In this document: one piece after another, positions 24,831 through 34,597 of the stretch
Position numbering within the stretch: the stretch's first letter is position 1
Layout of the letters: the number at the start of each line of letters is the position of its first letter
NCBI GenBank assembly: GCA_945919075.1
Contig: CAMEIX010000020.1
Location: 1 to 57,005, forward strand
From: an uncultured Lachnospiraceae bacterium
GTDB taxonomy: Bacteria > Bacillota > Clostridia > Lachnospirales > Lachnospiraceae
Direction: 5' to 3'
DNA: 57,005 nt
Position numbers and translations under genes: made by a program
The notes under the pieces: generated by a model
Database searches by the model: none
Told to the model about the DNA's origin: nothing
Seen by the model: the letters and a program-made list of their open reading frames with translations, nothing else

Positions 24831-26126
24831 ATGCAAAAAAAGAAGATGCTAATTTATGCACATTACTATATTCCGGATACTGCATCAACTGGTCAGATTC
24901 TTCGTGAACTTGCAGAGGGCATGCTAAATCAATTTGATATTACTGTGATTTGTGTGGTTCCTTCGTATCTTGGAACTATTGAGGATTGTTATAAGACAAA
25001 AAAATATTACGAAGAAATTATTAACGGGGTGAAAGTACTTCGTATTCGAGTACCGGAATTCAGTAAAACGAATAAGAAAAGTCGCATTATAAACATAGTT
25101 TCTTATTTCTTTGGAGCAATGATGGCAACTTTCAAGGTTGGTAAGATGGACTATGTTTTTTCTATTTCACAGCCTCCAATTTTGGGCGGTTTGCTTGGTG
25201 TATGGGGCAAATGGGTAAAGCACGCTAAGTATATCTACAATATTCAAGATTTCAACCCGGAACAGGTATTGGCGGTAGGTTATAGCAAGAGTAAATTGGT
25301 TACAGATGTTATGATGTGGTTTGATAAGTTCAGTTGTAAGCGGAGTAATCTTATCATCACAGTTGGCCGTGACATAGTTGAAACAGTGAAGCATCGTTTT
25401 AAAGGAAAGAAAGTCCCGAAAACAGTGATGATTAACAACTGGATTGATGAGAAAGAGATTTATCCGTTGCCGGGAGATCATCCTGGGGTACAGGAGTTTA
25501 AGAAGAAGTATGGTCTGGATGGTAAGTTCGTCATCATGTACTCTGGCAATATAGGATTGTACTATGACTTAGAAAGCCTTATAAAGGTTTTGAAGTATTT
25601 TCGTAAAGGATATACACAGAAAGGTGTATATGAGCCTGGACCAAAGACTACGGATGGACGAGAAGTAGTATTTGCTTTTGTAGGTGCAGGTTCTGTTTTA
25701 GATAAGTTAGTTGCGTATGTTGACAAGCATCATATTGAAAATATAGTCTTTATTCCTTATCAAGATAAGAGAGACTTAATCTATAGTTTAAACGCAGGAG
25801 ATGTACATTGGTGTGTTAATGCTAAGGGTATCAAGGGGGTATCTTGTCCGTCAAAAGCATATGGAATTATGGCTGCCGGTAAGGCAATCATTGGTGTACT
25901 TGAGAGTGGTACCGAAGTTCGTGGTCTGATTGAAGAATGTAACTGTGGCAAGTGCTGTGAGCCGGGGGACTATGTTGGTGTTGCTGATATTATCCGATGG
26001 TTTATAGAAAATTCTGATAATGTGGAAGTGAAGCAGATGGGCATGAATGGTCGGAAGTATTTGGAAGAGAAGCTGACCAGAGATGTGAGCATACGGAGAT
26101 ATGTGGAAGAAATATCAAATTTGTGA
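24831..26126 (+). CDS. Glycosyltransferase family 4
   Basis: A 431-residue GT-B enzyme of the WcaI-like GT4 type. The N-terminal domain begins KMLIYAHYYIPDTASTGQIL. The C-terminal nucleotide-sugar domain has IMYSGNIGLYYDLESLIKVL and the acceptor loop VSCPSKAYGIMAAGKAIIG. It is expected to add a sugar to the lipid-linked repeat unit. The start at 24831 (MQKKKMLIYAHYY) has GAGAGGAG at the right distance; the in-frame ATG at 24798 has no ribosome site. First gene of the AT-richer block. Confidence 0.85.
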   Translation: MQKKKMLIYAHYYIPDTASTGQILRELAEGMLNQFDITVICVVPSYLGTIEDCYKTKKYYEEIINGVKVLRIRVPEFSKTNKKSRIINIVSYFFGAMMATFKVGKMDYVFSISQPPILGGLLGVWGKWVKHAKYIYNIQDFNPEQVLAVGYSKSKLVTDVMMWFDKFSCKRSNLIITVGRDIVETVKHRFKGKKVPKTVMINNWIDEKEIYPLPGDHPGVQEFKKKYGLDGKFVIMYSGNIGLYYDLESLIKVLKYFRKGYTQKGVYEPGPKTTDGREVVFAFVGAGSVLDKLVAYVDKHHIENIVFIPYQDKRDLIYSLNAGDVHWCVNAKGIKGVSCPSKAYGIMAAGKAIIGVLESGTEVRGLIEECNCGKCCEPGDYVGVADIIRWFIENSDNVEVKQMGMNGRKYLEEKLTRDVSIRRYVEEISNL

Positions 26127-26136
26127 GGGCTAAAAC

Positions 26137-27105
26137 ATGAAAGAAAAAATATTGTTGACAGGAGCGTCAGGATTTATTGGAACAAATCTTTTAGAGGACT
26201 TGTTTTTACAAGGTTATGAAGTTTGCAATATCGACTTAAAAAAACCCAAGATTTCTGAGCGCAATAATATGTGGAAGAATGTGGACATCACTGATTATGA
26301 TTCTTTTGAAAAAGCGATGTTGGACTTTACACCAGATTATCTGATCCATCTTGCAGCACGAACCGACCTAGATGGTAAGACTTTAGAAGATTATTCGGCA
26401 AATGTTGTAGGTGTGGAGAACTTGATGAAGATTATCCACAAGTTGCCGAATCTTAGGAAGGTCATTATAACCTCCTCCAAGTTTGTGACTCGTAATGGTT
26501 ATAAAATAAAGAATCAGCACGATTATTGTCCGCATACAAAATATGGAGAGAGTAAGGTAGAAACCGAAATAAGAGTATGGGCGGATAAACCGCAGTGCGA
26601 CTGGTGCATTATTCGTCCTACTTCTATTTGGGGGCCTTGGTTTGGAGTGCCTTATCGTAACTTCTTTGATCTGGTAATGAGAAGAATGTATTTTCATATC
26701 GGACATATCAAGTGCCACAAGACTTACGGGTACATTGGTAATGCAGTATATCAAATTGAGCAGTTACTGTTTAACGAAACTCCTGATGAAGATAATAAGG
26801 TCTTCTATATTGGTGATGAACCTGCCTATGAAATCAATGAATGGGCTGATGAAATTGCAAATGAACTCGGATTTAAAGTTCCAACTATGCCGGTGTGGTT
26901 CGTTAAGTGCTTGGCAAAATTTGGTGATTTCTTGGGAGTGTTTGGTATTCATTTTCCGATGCAGTCATTTAGATTTGAGAACATGACCAATGACGGTACA
27001 AACGATATGACAAACACATATAGGATTGCCCCTGATATGCCATACACGAGATTGGAAGGAACGAAAGCAACAATAGAATGGATTAGAAAAAACGAGGGGA
27101 AATGA
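26137..27105 (+). CDS. NAD-dependent epimerase/dehydratase (extended SDR)
   Basis: A 322-residue nucleotide-sugar-modifying enzyme of the extended short-chain dehydrogenase type. The NAD motif is TGASGFIGTNLLEDL at the N-terminus. LIHLAARTD follows, an SSK stretch stands at the catalytic Ser/Thr, and YGESK supplies the YxxxK pair. A C-terminal substrate domain completes it. The exact sugar is not clear. It overlaps the next gene or stops just before its start, depending on start choice. Confidence 0.85.
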   Translation: MKEKILLTGASGFIGTNLLEDLFLQGYEVCNIDLKKPKISERNNMWKNVDITDYDSFEKAMLDFTPDYLIHLAARTDLDGKTLEDYSANVVGVENLMKIIHKLPNLRKVIITSSKFVTRNGYKIKNQHDYCPHTKYGESKVETEIRVWADKPQCDWCIIRPTSIWGPWFGVPYRNFFDLVMRRMYFHIGHIKCHKTYGYIGNAVYQIEQLLFNETPDEDNKVFYIGDEPAYEINEWADEIANELGFKVPTMPVWFVKCLAKFGDFLGVFGIHFPMQSFRFENMTNDGTNDMTNTYRIAPDMPYTRLEGTKATIEWIRKNEGK

Positions 27106-27107
27106 AA

Positions 27108-27968
27108 ATGGCTGATTTAACCGCGATTATTCTTACGATGAATGAAGAAAGTGATATTGCAAATTGTATTAACAGTATAAAAACACTTGCAAAAAGAATT
27201 GTAGTTATAGATAGTGGTAGTTCGGATGCAACGGTTGATATTGCAAAATCATTAGGTGCCGATGTATATGTTCATGATTTTACAAATTATGCTACACAGT
27301 TTAATTGGGGATTAGACAATTGCAATATTAGCACAAAGTGGGTTCTTCGTATAGATGCAGATGAGAGATTTACTCCCGAATTATGTGCTGAAGCAGAAGG
27401 TGAATGCCTCGCCCATCAGAATGATAATATTAATGGAATGAGAGTTAACCAGAGAGTTTTTTTCTTGAATCGATGGCTTAAACATGGTGATGTATATCCA
27501 TTTCAGAAGCTATTAATATTTAAAAATGGTATAGGAAGAATTGAAAATAGAAATATAGATGAGCATACTATTTTGTCTACAGGTGATTCCATTTTATTGA
27601 CACACGATGCTGAACATTATGCAATTAAGAGTATTCATGGATGGATTCATAAACATAACTGGTATGCAACTCGAGCTGCAATGGATTACTTTGAACAAAT
27701 GGATGATAAGACAGTGGAAAATGTTGCGGCGGGGACAATGCAGACAAAACGAAAACAAAGGGCCATGTATTACAAGTTTCCAATATTTTGGAGACCTTTT
27801 GTATTATTTGCGTACCGTTACATTGTTAAGGGTGGATTTTTGGATGGAAAGCCTGGGTTTATATACCATATAATGTTGAATTTCTGGTATAGAGAATTGG
27901 TTGATGCCAAAATTTATGAACATAAAGTAATGAAAACTACCTTTGGAAAGACAGGAGCATTGAAATAG
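27108..27968 (+). CDS. Glycosyltransferase family 2 (WaaE/KdtX-like)
   Basis: A 286-residue GT-A enzyme. The N-terminus is LTAIILTMNEESDIANCINS, followed by VVIDSGSSDATVDIAKSLGA. The metal-binding region is VLRIDADERFTPEL and a C-terminal FLDGKPGFIYHIML follows. This fits the WaaE-like GT2 subgroup that adds hexoses to lipid-linked glycans. GAGGGG lies 8-9 nt before the ATG at 27108; an ATG 6 nt earlier overlaps the previous stop and is also possible. Clearly AT-rich. Confidence 0.85.
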   Translation: MADLTAIILTMNEESDIANCINSIKTLAKRIVVIDSGSSDATVDIAKSLGADVYVHDFTNYATQFNWGLDNCNISTKWVLRIDADERFTPELCAEAEGECLAHQNDNINGMRVNQRVFFLNRWLKHGDVYPFQKLLIFKNGIGRIENRNIDEHTILSTGDSILLTHDAEHYAIKSIHGWIHKHNWYATRAAMDYFEQMDDKTVENVAAGTMQTKRKQRAMYYKFPIFWRPFVLFAYRYIVKGGFLDGKPGFIYHIMLNFWYRELVDAKIYEHKVMKTTFGKTGALK

Positions 27969-27997
27969 TTGCTGTAAAGGAAGAAAAGAGGGAGAAA

Positions 27998-29044
27998 GTG
28001 GCTATAAAAATTATTCATGTTGAAGGCGGCATAGGCAATCAAATGGCATGTTATGCAGTATATGTAGCTGCCAAAGAGACCAATCCAAATGATGAGTTCT
28101 ATATAGATACTTACTTGTATGATGTCAAAGAAGCCCATTCTACAATATCAATGTGGAATGGATATGAATTAGAGACTGTGTTTGGTATAACGATACCAAA
28201 CATAAGATCTTTATTTTCAGAAGACCAGATAAATGAACAGATTGAATATCTTCGAAAGAGTGAGTTTTGGAATCATGGTTGGAATTATGCAGATGTTTTT
28301 ATCAATATGATGGAAGAATACGGTTTGAACCTAAAGAATGCTTTTGTTTATACGGAAAAGGTTGATAATAGAATTAAAGCAAAAGTTAATTCAGTGATTA
28401 AGAAGGTTATCACAGAGTCAACTAATTCGCGAACTATATATAGAGCAAAGAGGATTGCGTATAGTATATATAAGAAAATTGCAAAAGATTGCGGAAAACA
28501 TTTGTACGAGAAAAAGGAAGGAAATTATTTTTATAACATAACGTTGGACTTTATGAAAAGTCAATTTCTTTATGACACTATTGGAGACAAGGTTCGAGAT
28601 GGATTGAAATTTAGCACCCCAGAGGATTCGGATAATATTAGATATTTACAACTTGTTCGAAATTCAAATTCAGTATCAATCCATGTGCGTAGAACGGATT
28701 ATCTGCAATTTAATGAGGATTGCTATAAATTCGGATACTTTCCCAAATGTGTCGCGTACATAAAGTCCATGGTAGAAAGTCCCGCGTTCTTTATTTTCTC
28801 AGATGATTTGGCATGGTGCAGAGATAATTTAAAATTAATTGGATTGGATGAGCAAGATAGAGTTTATTTTGTAGATGTAAACAGTGGGAAAAACAGCTAC
28901 CGAGACATGCAAATCATGGCAAATTGTAAGCATAACATTGCTACGAAAAGTTCGTTTGGATGGTGGGGGAGCTTTTTGAACGAAAATCCAAATAAGATTA
29001 CAATAACACAGGCGAGTGACTACATTTCTACAAAACAGTTCTAA
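27998..29044 (+). CDS. Alpha-1,2-fucosyltransferase-like glycosyltransferase (GT11), first copy
   Basis: A 348-residue GT11-type enzyme. The N-terminal GDP-fucose fold starter is HVEGGIGNQMACYAVYVAA. The GT11 signature SVSIHVRRTDYLQF lies at about 228-241, followed by FFIFSDDLAWCRDNL and a C-terminal HNIATKSSFGWWGSFLN segment, all typical of family 11. It would transfer L-fucose from GDP-fucose in alpha-1,2 linkage. GDP-fucose could come from Fkp or Gmd/Fcl, both encoded downstream. The start is a GTG with GAGGGAG close by. A diverged paralogue follows at 29.7 kb. Confidence 0.88.
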   Translation: MAIKIIHVEGGIGNQMACYAVYVAAKETNPNDEFYIDTYLYDVKEAHSTISMWNGYELETVFGITIPNIRSLFSEDQINEQIEYLRKSEFWNHGWNYADVFINMMEEYGLNLKNAFVYTEKVDNRIKAKVNSVIKKVITESTNSRTIYRAKRIAYSIYKKIAKDCGKHLYEKKEGNYFYNITLDFMKSQFLYDTIGDKVRDGLKFSTPEDSDNIRYLQLVRNSNSVSIHVRRTDYLQFNEDCYKFGYFPKCVAYIKSMVESPAFFIFSDDLAWCRDNLKLIGLDEQDRVYFVDVNSGKNSYRDMQIMANCKHNIATKSSFGWWGSFLNENPNKITITQASDYISTKQF

Positions 29045-29089
29045 ATGAAATGGAGATATAGACATAGATTGTGGCAAGAGGGTGAAAAG

Positions 29090-29680
29090 ATGGGGATCAA
29101 AAGAAAAATATATAGAATGATTACGAACTTAAAAGAGGTGATTGGAATAGTCCTGAATTGGCCACAGTTTATGTTATGGGATGTTAAATGTGAAGGGCTT
29201 CCTCATATACGTGGAGTGCTTCATATCACAAATTATGGGCAAATTCTTATTGGCAAAAATGTTTCTATTAATTCCAACTTAGAGTCGAGTGAACTTGGCT
29301 TTTATCCAAGGACTATATTGCACACTAGTCAAACTGGGCAGATAATTATTGGTGACCATTCGGGAATTTCTAATGTATGTATTAATGCTAGAAAACTCAT
29401 TCAAATTGGAAAACATGTCAGGCTTGGAGCAGGTGTAAAACTGTATGATAATGACTTTCATAACTTATCCAGAATAGTTGATAATGAAGATACATCTGAT
29501 ATTCCCTCAAGCCCTATTATCATTGGCGATAATGTTTTTATAGGTGCTGGTAGTATTGTTCTTAAGGGTGTAAATATAGGTGAAAATGCAATAGTAGGAG
29601 CTGGGTCGGTAGTAACACATAGCATTCCAGCAAATGAAGTTTGGGGTGGAAATCCTGCAAAATACATTAAAGATCGATAA
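29090..29680 (+). CDS. Hexapeptide-repeat O-acyltransferase
   Basis: A 196-residue left-handed beta-helix transferase. Hexapeptide repeats run through NYGQILIGKNVSINSN, IIIGDHSGISNV and IQIGKHVRLGAGVKL. The CoA-binding C-terminal rungs are SSPIIIGDNVFIGAGSIVLK, then IGENAIVGAGSVV and PANEVWGGNPAKYI. A likely acetyltransferase of a sugar in the repeat unit. The start at 29090 has GAGGG 7 nt upstream; an ATG right after the previous stop lacks one. It sits between the two GT11 genes. Confidence 0.85.
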   Translation: MGIKRKIYRMITNLKEVIGIVLNWPQFMLWDVKCEGLPHIRGVLHITNYGQILIGKNVSINSNLESSELGFYPRTILHTSQTGQIIIGDHSGISNVCINARKLIQIGKHVRLGAGVKLYDNDFHNLSRIVDNEDTSDIPSSPIIIGDNVFIGAGSIVLKGVNIGENAIVGAGSVVTHSIPANEVWGGNPAKYIKDR

Positions 29681-29700
29681 AGAAGTTTTATAGGGAGTAT

Positions 29701-30723
29701 ATGATGAAAATCGTACATTGCGAGTGTGGATTGGGAAATCAGATGTGTTACTATGCGCAATATTTAGCGTTGAAAAAAACATATCCTAATGAAAATATTT
29801 ATTTAGAGACATTTTTGTTTGACGTTCCGGGGATTGAGCAGTATATGAAAATGTGGAACGGTTACGAATTGGAGAAAGTCTTTGGAATAAAGGCAAATAA
29901 TGTTAATGCAGTGCTTCGTGATAATTATAACGATGTCATTGAAACTATTCTGAAGTCAAAATTTTGGGAAATTGACTGGACGGCTTCTCAAAATATAATA
30001 TCAAAAATACTGTGTGAGAATCAGTTGATTAGTCCTGACTCTGTCAAGGCTCCTGTTAAAGCCAGACCTATGATTAAGCAATTGTATGTAGATCATCGAA
30101 ATACCTTGCTGGGATATGCGCTTAGAAGTCTTGTGTGGACAATCAATGGAAAGAATAAGATGGAATCATATACCCAAGCAGAAGTGTTTAAAAAAAATAA
30201 TTGCGAATATTTTTCTGATTTATTTGGCATTATCAGACCGGGTTCAGGCATTCAGTGTATTCGCAAAGAGTTGGTACGAGCATTTTCTTTTCCAGTGTTG
30301 ACAGATGAAAAAAACATAGATACGGCGAAGAAAATACAGAATTGTAATTCTGTAAGCATTCATGTTAGAAAATCGGATTGTTATAAATATAATGCAGATT
30401 GCTTTAAGTTTGGGTATTTCAAGAGAAGTGTAAGATATATCAGAAAAAGGGTAGATAAACCAGTGTTCTATATATTTTCTGATGACCCGGATTGGGTGCT
30501 CGCCAATTTAAAAACGCTTGGGTTGGATAAAACTGATATTATTTGCTTTGTCAATTGGAATAGCGGTGAAAAAAGTTATGTGGATATGCAGTTGATGTCG
30601 CTATGCAAACATAATATTTCAACAAACAGTACTTTTGGTTTTTGGGCTTCTTTCTTAAATAATAATCCAGATAAGATAACGTGCGCACCTAAAGGAAGCT
30701 TTGATGTAACAAATTGGTTTTGA
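29701..30723 (+). CDS. Alpha-1,2-fucosyltransferase-like glycosyltransferase (GT11), second copy
   Basis: A 340-residue GT11-type enzyme, a clear paralogue of the protein at 27998-29044. The N-terminus is HCECGLGNQMCYYAQYLALK. The signature SVSIHVRKSDCYKYN replaces the usual HxRRxDY with HVRKSDC, and is followed by FYIFSDDPDWVLANLK and HNISTNSTFGFWASFLN. The second signature arginine is Lys here, which may alter donor or acceptor choice. Start at 29701 or at the next ATG, 3 nt later. AGGGAG precedes. Confidence 0.85.
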   Translation: MMKIVHCECGLGNQMCYYAQYLALKKTYPNENIYLETFLFDVPGIEQYMKMWNGYELEKVFGIKANNVNAVLRDNYNDVIETILKSKFWEIDWTASQNIISKILCENQLISPDSVKAPVKARPMIKQLYVDHRNTLLGYALRSLVWTINGKNKMESYTQAEVFKKNNCEYFSDLFGIIRPGSGIQCIRKELVRAFSFPVLTDEKNIDTAKKIQNCNSVSIHVRKSDCYKYNADCFKFGYFKRSVRYIRKRVDKPVFYIFSDDPDWVLANLKTLGLDKTDIICFVNWNSGEKSYVDMQLMSLCKHNISTNSTFGFWASFLNNNPDKITCAPKGSFDVTNWF

Positions 30724-30736
30724 GGAGAATGTGACG

Positions 30737-32026
30737 ATGAAAGTAATGTGGCTGGTGAATTTTGTCATACCTACAGTGGCGGAGAAAACAAATAGTACTG
30801 CAACAGTAAATGAAGGTTGGATTTCGGGGATGCTTAATGCATTGGCAACCAAATCGGATGTTATTCTCTCTATATGCTATCCTCAAAACTTACAGAATAA
30901 TGTTAGAAATGATTTTATCCAAGGTGTCGAATACATTGGTTATACTCAGACAAAAGATGCAAGGAGATATGACCCACAGCTGAAAAATGTATTTGCAGAA
31001 ATACTTAAGAGAGAAAAGCCAGATATTGTCCATTTAATGGGAACAGAGTTTCCACACTGCTATTCTATGGTGGAGGCATGTATTCAGGAGAAAATAATAA
31101 GTAAGACGGTTGTGTCGATTCAGGGATTGGTGTCTGTATATTCAACGCATTATCTGAATGCTTTGCCTGTAAATATTGTCTATGGTCGAACCATCCGGGA
31201 TTGGTTGAAGAATGAAAATCAATATAAAGCAGCAAATAAATTAAAGGAAAGAGGAAAATATGAAGAGAAAGCTATAGCCCTGATTCCCAATGTCATTGGA
31301 AGAACTGACTGGGATGAGGCTTGTACAAGGCAGTTGTCGCCTTCTGCTCGATATTATGTTAATAATGAAGTGCTCAGAAACTCGTTTTATGAAGATGAGT
31401 GGAGATATGAAAACTGTGAGAAGCATAGTATTTTTTTCAGTCAGGCCACAACGCCAATAAAAGGCCTTCATATTATGCTCAGAGCGCTTCCTCTCATTAA
31501 GAATAAATATCCGGATGTAAAATTGTATGTTGCGGGGACGAATATAACTGAGTTTCCTTTTTATAAAATTAGTTCATATGGAAAGTATCTTCGCAATTTA
31601 GTATATAATCAGGATTTGTACAATAATGTAGTATTTACGGGACCGTTGGTTGAAAAGGAAATGAAAAAAAGATTTCTACAGTCAAATGTATTCGTGAGTG
31701 CATCTATGATAGAAAATTCGCCAAATTCAGTGGGAGAGGCAATGATACTCGGTTTACCATGTATTACATCAGATGTTGGTGGAGTCAAGAATCTTTTGGA
31801 GCATGGAAAAGAAGGGTACATTTATCAGGCAGATGCCCCATATATGTTGGCATATTATATTGATAAGGTGTTTGAAATGAGAGAAAATGCCGAAATATTG
31901 GGGCAGACCGCCAGAGCCCATGCCCAAAAGACACATAACCGAATTATTAATGCAGAGAAATTGATTGATATTTATGAGGATATTCACAATGAAAATACCA
32001 AGTATTATGCGCAGAATGATCGTTAG
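30737..32026 (+). CDS. Glycosyltransferase family 4
   Basis: A 429-residue GT-B enzyme. The N-terminus is [16 protein letters not shown], with [15 protein letters not shown] in the first domain. [20 protein letters not shown] opens the second domain, and [20 protein letters not shown] is the EX7E-type donor site. It likely adds a sugar to the repeat unit. The ATG at 30737 has GAGGAG 9 nt upstream and is preferred over GTG at 30731. Its 3' end overlaps the next gene by 38 nt. Confidence 0.87.
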   Translation: MKVMWLVNFVIPTVAEKTNSTATVNEGWISGMLNALATKSDVILSICYPQNLQNNVRNDFIQGVEYIGYTQTKDARRYDPQLKNVFAEILKREKPDIVHLMGTEFPHCYSMVEACIQEKIISKTVVSIQGLVSVYSTHYLNALPVNIVYGRTIRDWLKNENQYKAANKLKERGKYEEKAIALIPNVIGRTDWDEACTRQLSPSARYYVNNEVLRNSFYEDEWRYENCEKHSIFFSQATTPIKGLHIMLRALPLIKNKYPDVKLYVAGTNITEFPFYKISSYGKYLRNLVYNQDLYNNVVFTGPLVEKEMKKRFLQSNVFVSASMIENSPNSVGEAMILGLPCITSDVGGVKNLLEHGKEGYIYQADAPYMLAYYIDKVFEMRENAEILGQTARAHAQKTHNRIINAEKLIDIYEDIHNENTKYYAQNDR

Positions 32027-32642
32027 TTATTATGCGAAGAAAAAGAAGCAGGACATTCGTTGTTATTCTATACCAATGGACATTCTTAAACACAAAATTG
32101 GGTATGGAGTAATGCTGGGGTCCAATGTCACTTTTATTGATCGGGATGTTGAAATTGATCAATACACATACATAAATAGTGGATTTCTGTATCCTGGCGT
32201 TAGAATAGGAAAATTCTGCTCCATAGGACACAGTGTGTGTATTGGGCCTGGGGAGCACTATTTGAATCGAGTAACTACTTATCCTATTTTTTACCGATTT
32301 TTAAACAGTACTTTTGCGGACGAATTTCCCCGGGTAAAGCAAACTATGGTGATGAACGATGTATGGATAGGGCATGGCGCAATCATTACACAGGGAGTTA
32401 AAGTGGGAAATGGTGCAGTTATTGCCGCAGGTGCCGTAGTAACAAAAGATGTGCCAGATTATTCGGTTGTAGCAGGAATTCCTGCGAAGATAATCAAGTA
32501 TAGATTTGATGAACCAATGATTCATAAATTGATGGAGTTTCAGTGGTGGAATAAAGACAAAAAGTGGCTTGAGAAACATAAAGATATTTTCATTAGAAAC
32601 CTATATGAGGATAATGAAAGCGTCTTTGAGGAGGAGATATGA
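31989..32642 (+). CDS. CatB/WbbJ-type hexapeptide acyltransferase
   Basis: A 217-residue left-handed beta-helix transferase. Repeats begin at about residue 40 with [36 protein letters not shown] is the start of the active site loop carrying the catalytic His. [20 protein letters not shown] and [20 protein letters not shown] then give the xenobiotic acetyltransferase pattern. The start at 31989 lies inside the end of the previous gene with GAGGA upstream. The TGA overlaps the next ATG (ATGA). Confidence 0.85.
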   Translation: MKIPSIMRRMIVSYYAKKKKQDIRCYSIPMDILKHKIGYGVMLGSNVTFIDRDVEIDQYTYINSGFLYPGVRIGKFCSIGHSVCIGPGEHYLNRVTTYPIFYRFLNSTFADEFPRVKQTMVMNDVWIGHGAIITQGVKVGNGAVIAAGAVVTKDVPDYSVVAGIPAKIIKYRFDEPMIHKLMEFQWWNKDKKWLEKHKDIFIRNLYEDNESVFEEEI

Positions 32643-33442
32643 TTTCGGGTAATATGCTACGTAGGTTGCAAATGACTGAGTTAGAAATACTTTTGAAAGT
32701 TGACGATGTATGCAGAAAAAATAATATAAAATATTTCTTGGTAGGAGGAACTTTACTTGGAGCGGTTCGGCATCAAGGGTTTATACCATGGGATGATGAC
32801 TTGGATATAGCAATGCCAAGAGCGGATTACCAAAAGTTTGTATCCTTATCAAATGAAGCTTTAGGGGAATTATATCATTTTCAGTGCATAGAAAATGATA
32901 AAGATTATTGGCTTTTGTTTGGAAAAGTAAGAAAAAGCGGGACCATTTTTGCAGAAAACCGTTTGAAAAATATTCATACTAACAAAGGAATTTTTATTGA
33001 TATTTTTCCATTAGATGATGGAAATGAACCAGATAATTTCTTCCAAGGAATTAAAATTAAAATGGCAAAGAAAATTCAAGATGTTATGTATTATCGAAGA
33101 GGAGTAATAGCAGGAGATGTGTCTCTCCAAATCAAACTGTTGTCGAATTTCTCTAAAATAGTAAGTATCAATAAATGGATGATGATAGGGCAAAAAATAG
33201 TATCTGGTAGGAGAAAAAAATCTCAGTATTATTTTAATGTTGGATCGAACTATGATTATAAAAAACAAACAATCTTAAAAGAAAAATATTACCCATTGAA
33301 AGAAATGAGATTTGAAGGTCATGATTTTTTTGTGCCGAATGATTATGACTTCGTCTTGAAACAGATTTTTGGGTCGAACTACATGAAACTACCTGAGGAG
33401 AGTAAAAGAGTGAATCATGCGCCAAAGTACATATCATTTTAA
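32639..33442 (+). CDS. LicD-family phosphotransferase
   Basis: A 267-residue LicD protein. The nucleotidyltransferase-like core is [18 protein letters not shown] followed by [16 protein letters not shown] at about residues 30-66, and [10 protein letters not shown] comes later. LicD proteins move phosphocholine, or another alcohol phosphate such as glycerol phosphate, from a CDP carrier to a surface glycan. A TagD-like cytidylyltransferase closes the operon, so CDP-glycerol is a plausible donor (inference). It overlaps the previous gene by 4 nt. Confidence 0.88.
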   Translation: MISGNMLRRLQMTELEILLKVDDVCRKNNIKYFLVGGTLLGAVRHQGFIPWDDDLDIAMPRADYQKFVSLSNEALGELYHFQCIENDKDYWLLFGKVRKSGTIFAENRLKNIHTNKGIFIDIFPLDDGNEPDNFFQGIKIKMAKKIQDVMYYRRGVIAGDVSLQIKLLSNFSKIVSINKWMMIGQKIVSGRRKKSQYYFNVGSNYDYKKQTILKEKYYPLKEMRFEGHDFFVPNDYDFVLKQIFGSNYMKLPEESKRVNHAPKYISF

Positions 33443-33469
33443 ATTTTAGAAAGTTGAGGATAATTAGTG

Positions 33470-34597
33470 ATGAAGATAAAAAAGTCCTCTTTTGTGATAC
33501 TATGTTTATTTCTGTTGTTATTTGAGATTTTTGCGGTTCCGGTTAAATTTTATAACTATGCTTCTTATATAGTTGCTCTGTTATTAAGTATATATATTAT
33601 TCAGATAAAAGGCTGCTTCGATAAAGTAGGTTATGTATTCTTTTTTCCTTTAGCAATTATACTTTCAACTCTTGTTAATTATGGGTACGGCAGTCGCATT
33701 CTATTCTTGGCAGCGATATATGGGCTTATAATTGTCGAAACATTTTATTTAATCTCAAATTATATAAAAAAAGAATCATATAACAAGCTGGTGAACTTGC
33801 TTAGATTATTTGCTTTAATAGTAATGGTTCTAAACGATATACTTTGTTTTTTTGGTGTTAAATTTTACAATACTTATTATTTGATTGGCAGTAAGTTTAG
33901 AGTTGCATATCTACATTGTTTAGTAATCGCTTTATCATATTATAGATTCAAAGGGTATAAGAAAATCAAACTCTCAATCTTGGCAGTATATTCGATAGTT
34001 GTTGCTCAAATAGTTGATTGTTCAACAGGAGTTGTTGCAATCTTAGCTATTTGGATAATGCTGATGCTTAAAAATGTATTAGTTGATAAGCTTAGCGGAG
34101 TGAAATTTATTGCTGTGTTGTGGGGAGTGATTTTAGTAATATATGTATCATTAAATACGGTTTTACAAATTCCATCTATTCAATATTTTGTAACAACAAT
34201 TTTGGGCGAAGATGGTACCTTGACGGGACGTACAAAAATATATTCATACTTGACAGGAATTATCCTAAACAAACCTATTTGGGGATATGGTTACCAAAAT
34301 ATTATTGTTGAAAAAGTAGTAGGATATGGCAATGCGCAAAATGGAACGATAAAATTTTTGATTGATTATGGTGCTATTGGGTTGGGGGCTTTTGCTATTT
34401 TGGTCCTTGCTACATTTTACAAATTAGGAAAAACATCTTTAAGTAATAAAGATAAAGCGTATCCATTTGTAGTGTTGGTAACGGTTCTATTTATTTGCTC
34501 GATTGTTGAAGTGTCTTTTAACTCATATATGTATATAGCGTTAGCAATTATTGCTGGGCTATCTACTAGTGCAACAAGGGAGGATGGCGATGACTAA
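33470..34597 (+). CDS. Wzy-like polysaccharide polymerase
   Basis: A 375-residue membrane protein with about ten spans and one larger loop. The GRTKIYSYLTGIILNKPIWG segment followed by GYGYQN matches the conserved region of O-antigen polymerase/ligase proteins. Poor overall conservation is normal for Wzy. It would join repeat units outside the membrane after Wzx flipping. The ATG at 33470 has GAGGA 9 nt upstream; a GTG directly before it is also in frame. It overlaps the flippase gene by 8 nt. Confidence 0.8.
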   Translation: MKIKKSSFVILCLFLLLFEIFAVPVKFYNYASYIVALLLSIYIIQIKGCFDKVGYVFFFPLAIILSTLVNYGYGSRILFLAAIYGLIIVETFYLISNYIKKESYNKLVNLLRLFALIVMVLNDILCFFGVKFYNTYYLIGSKFRVAYLHCLVIALSYYRFKGYKKIKLSILAVYSIVVAQIVDCSTGVVAILAIWIMLMLKNVLVDKLSGVKFIAVLWGVILVIYVSLNTVLQIPSIQYFVTTILGEDGTLTGRTKIYSYLTGIILNKPIWGYGYQNIIVEKVVGYGNAQNGTIKFLIDYGAIGLGAFAILVLATFYKLGKTSLSNKDKAYPFVVLVTVLFICSIVEVSFNSYMYIALAIIAGLSTSATREDGDD

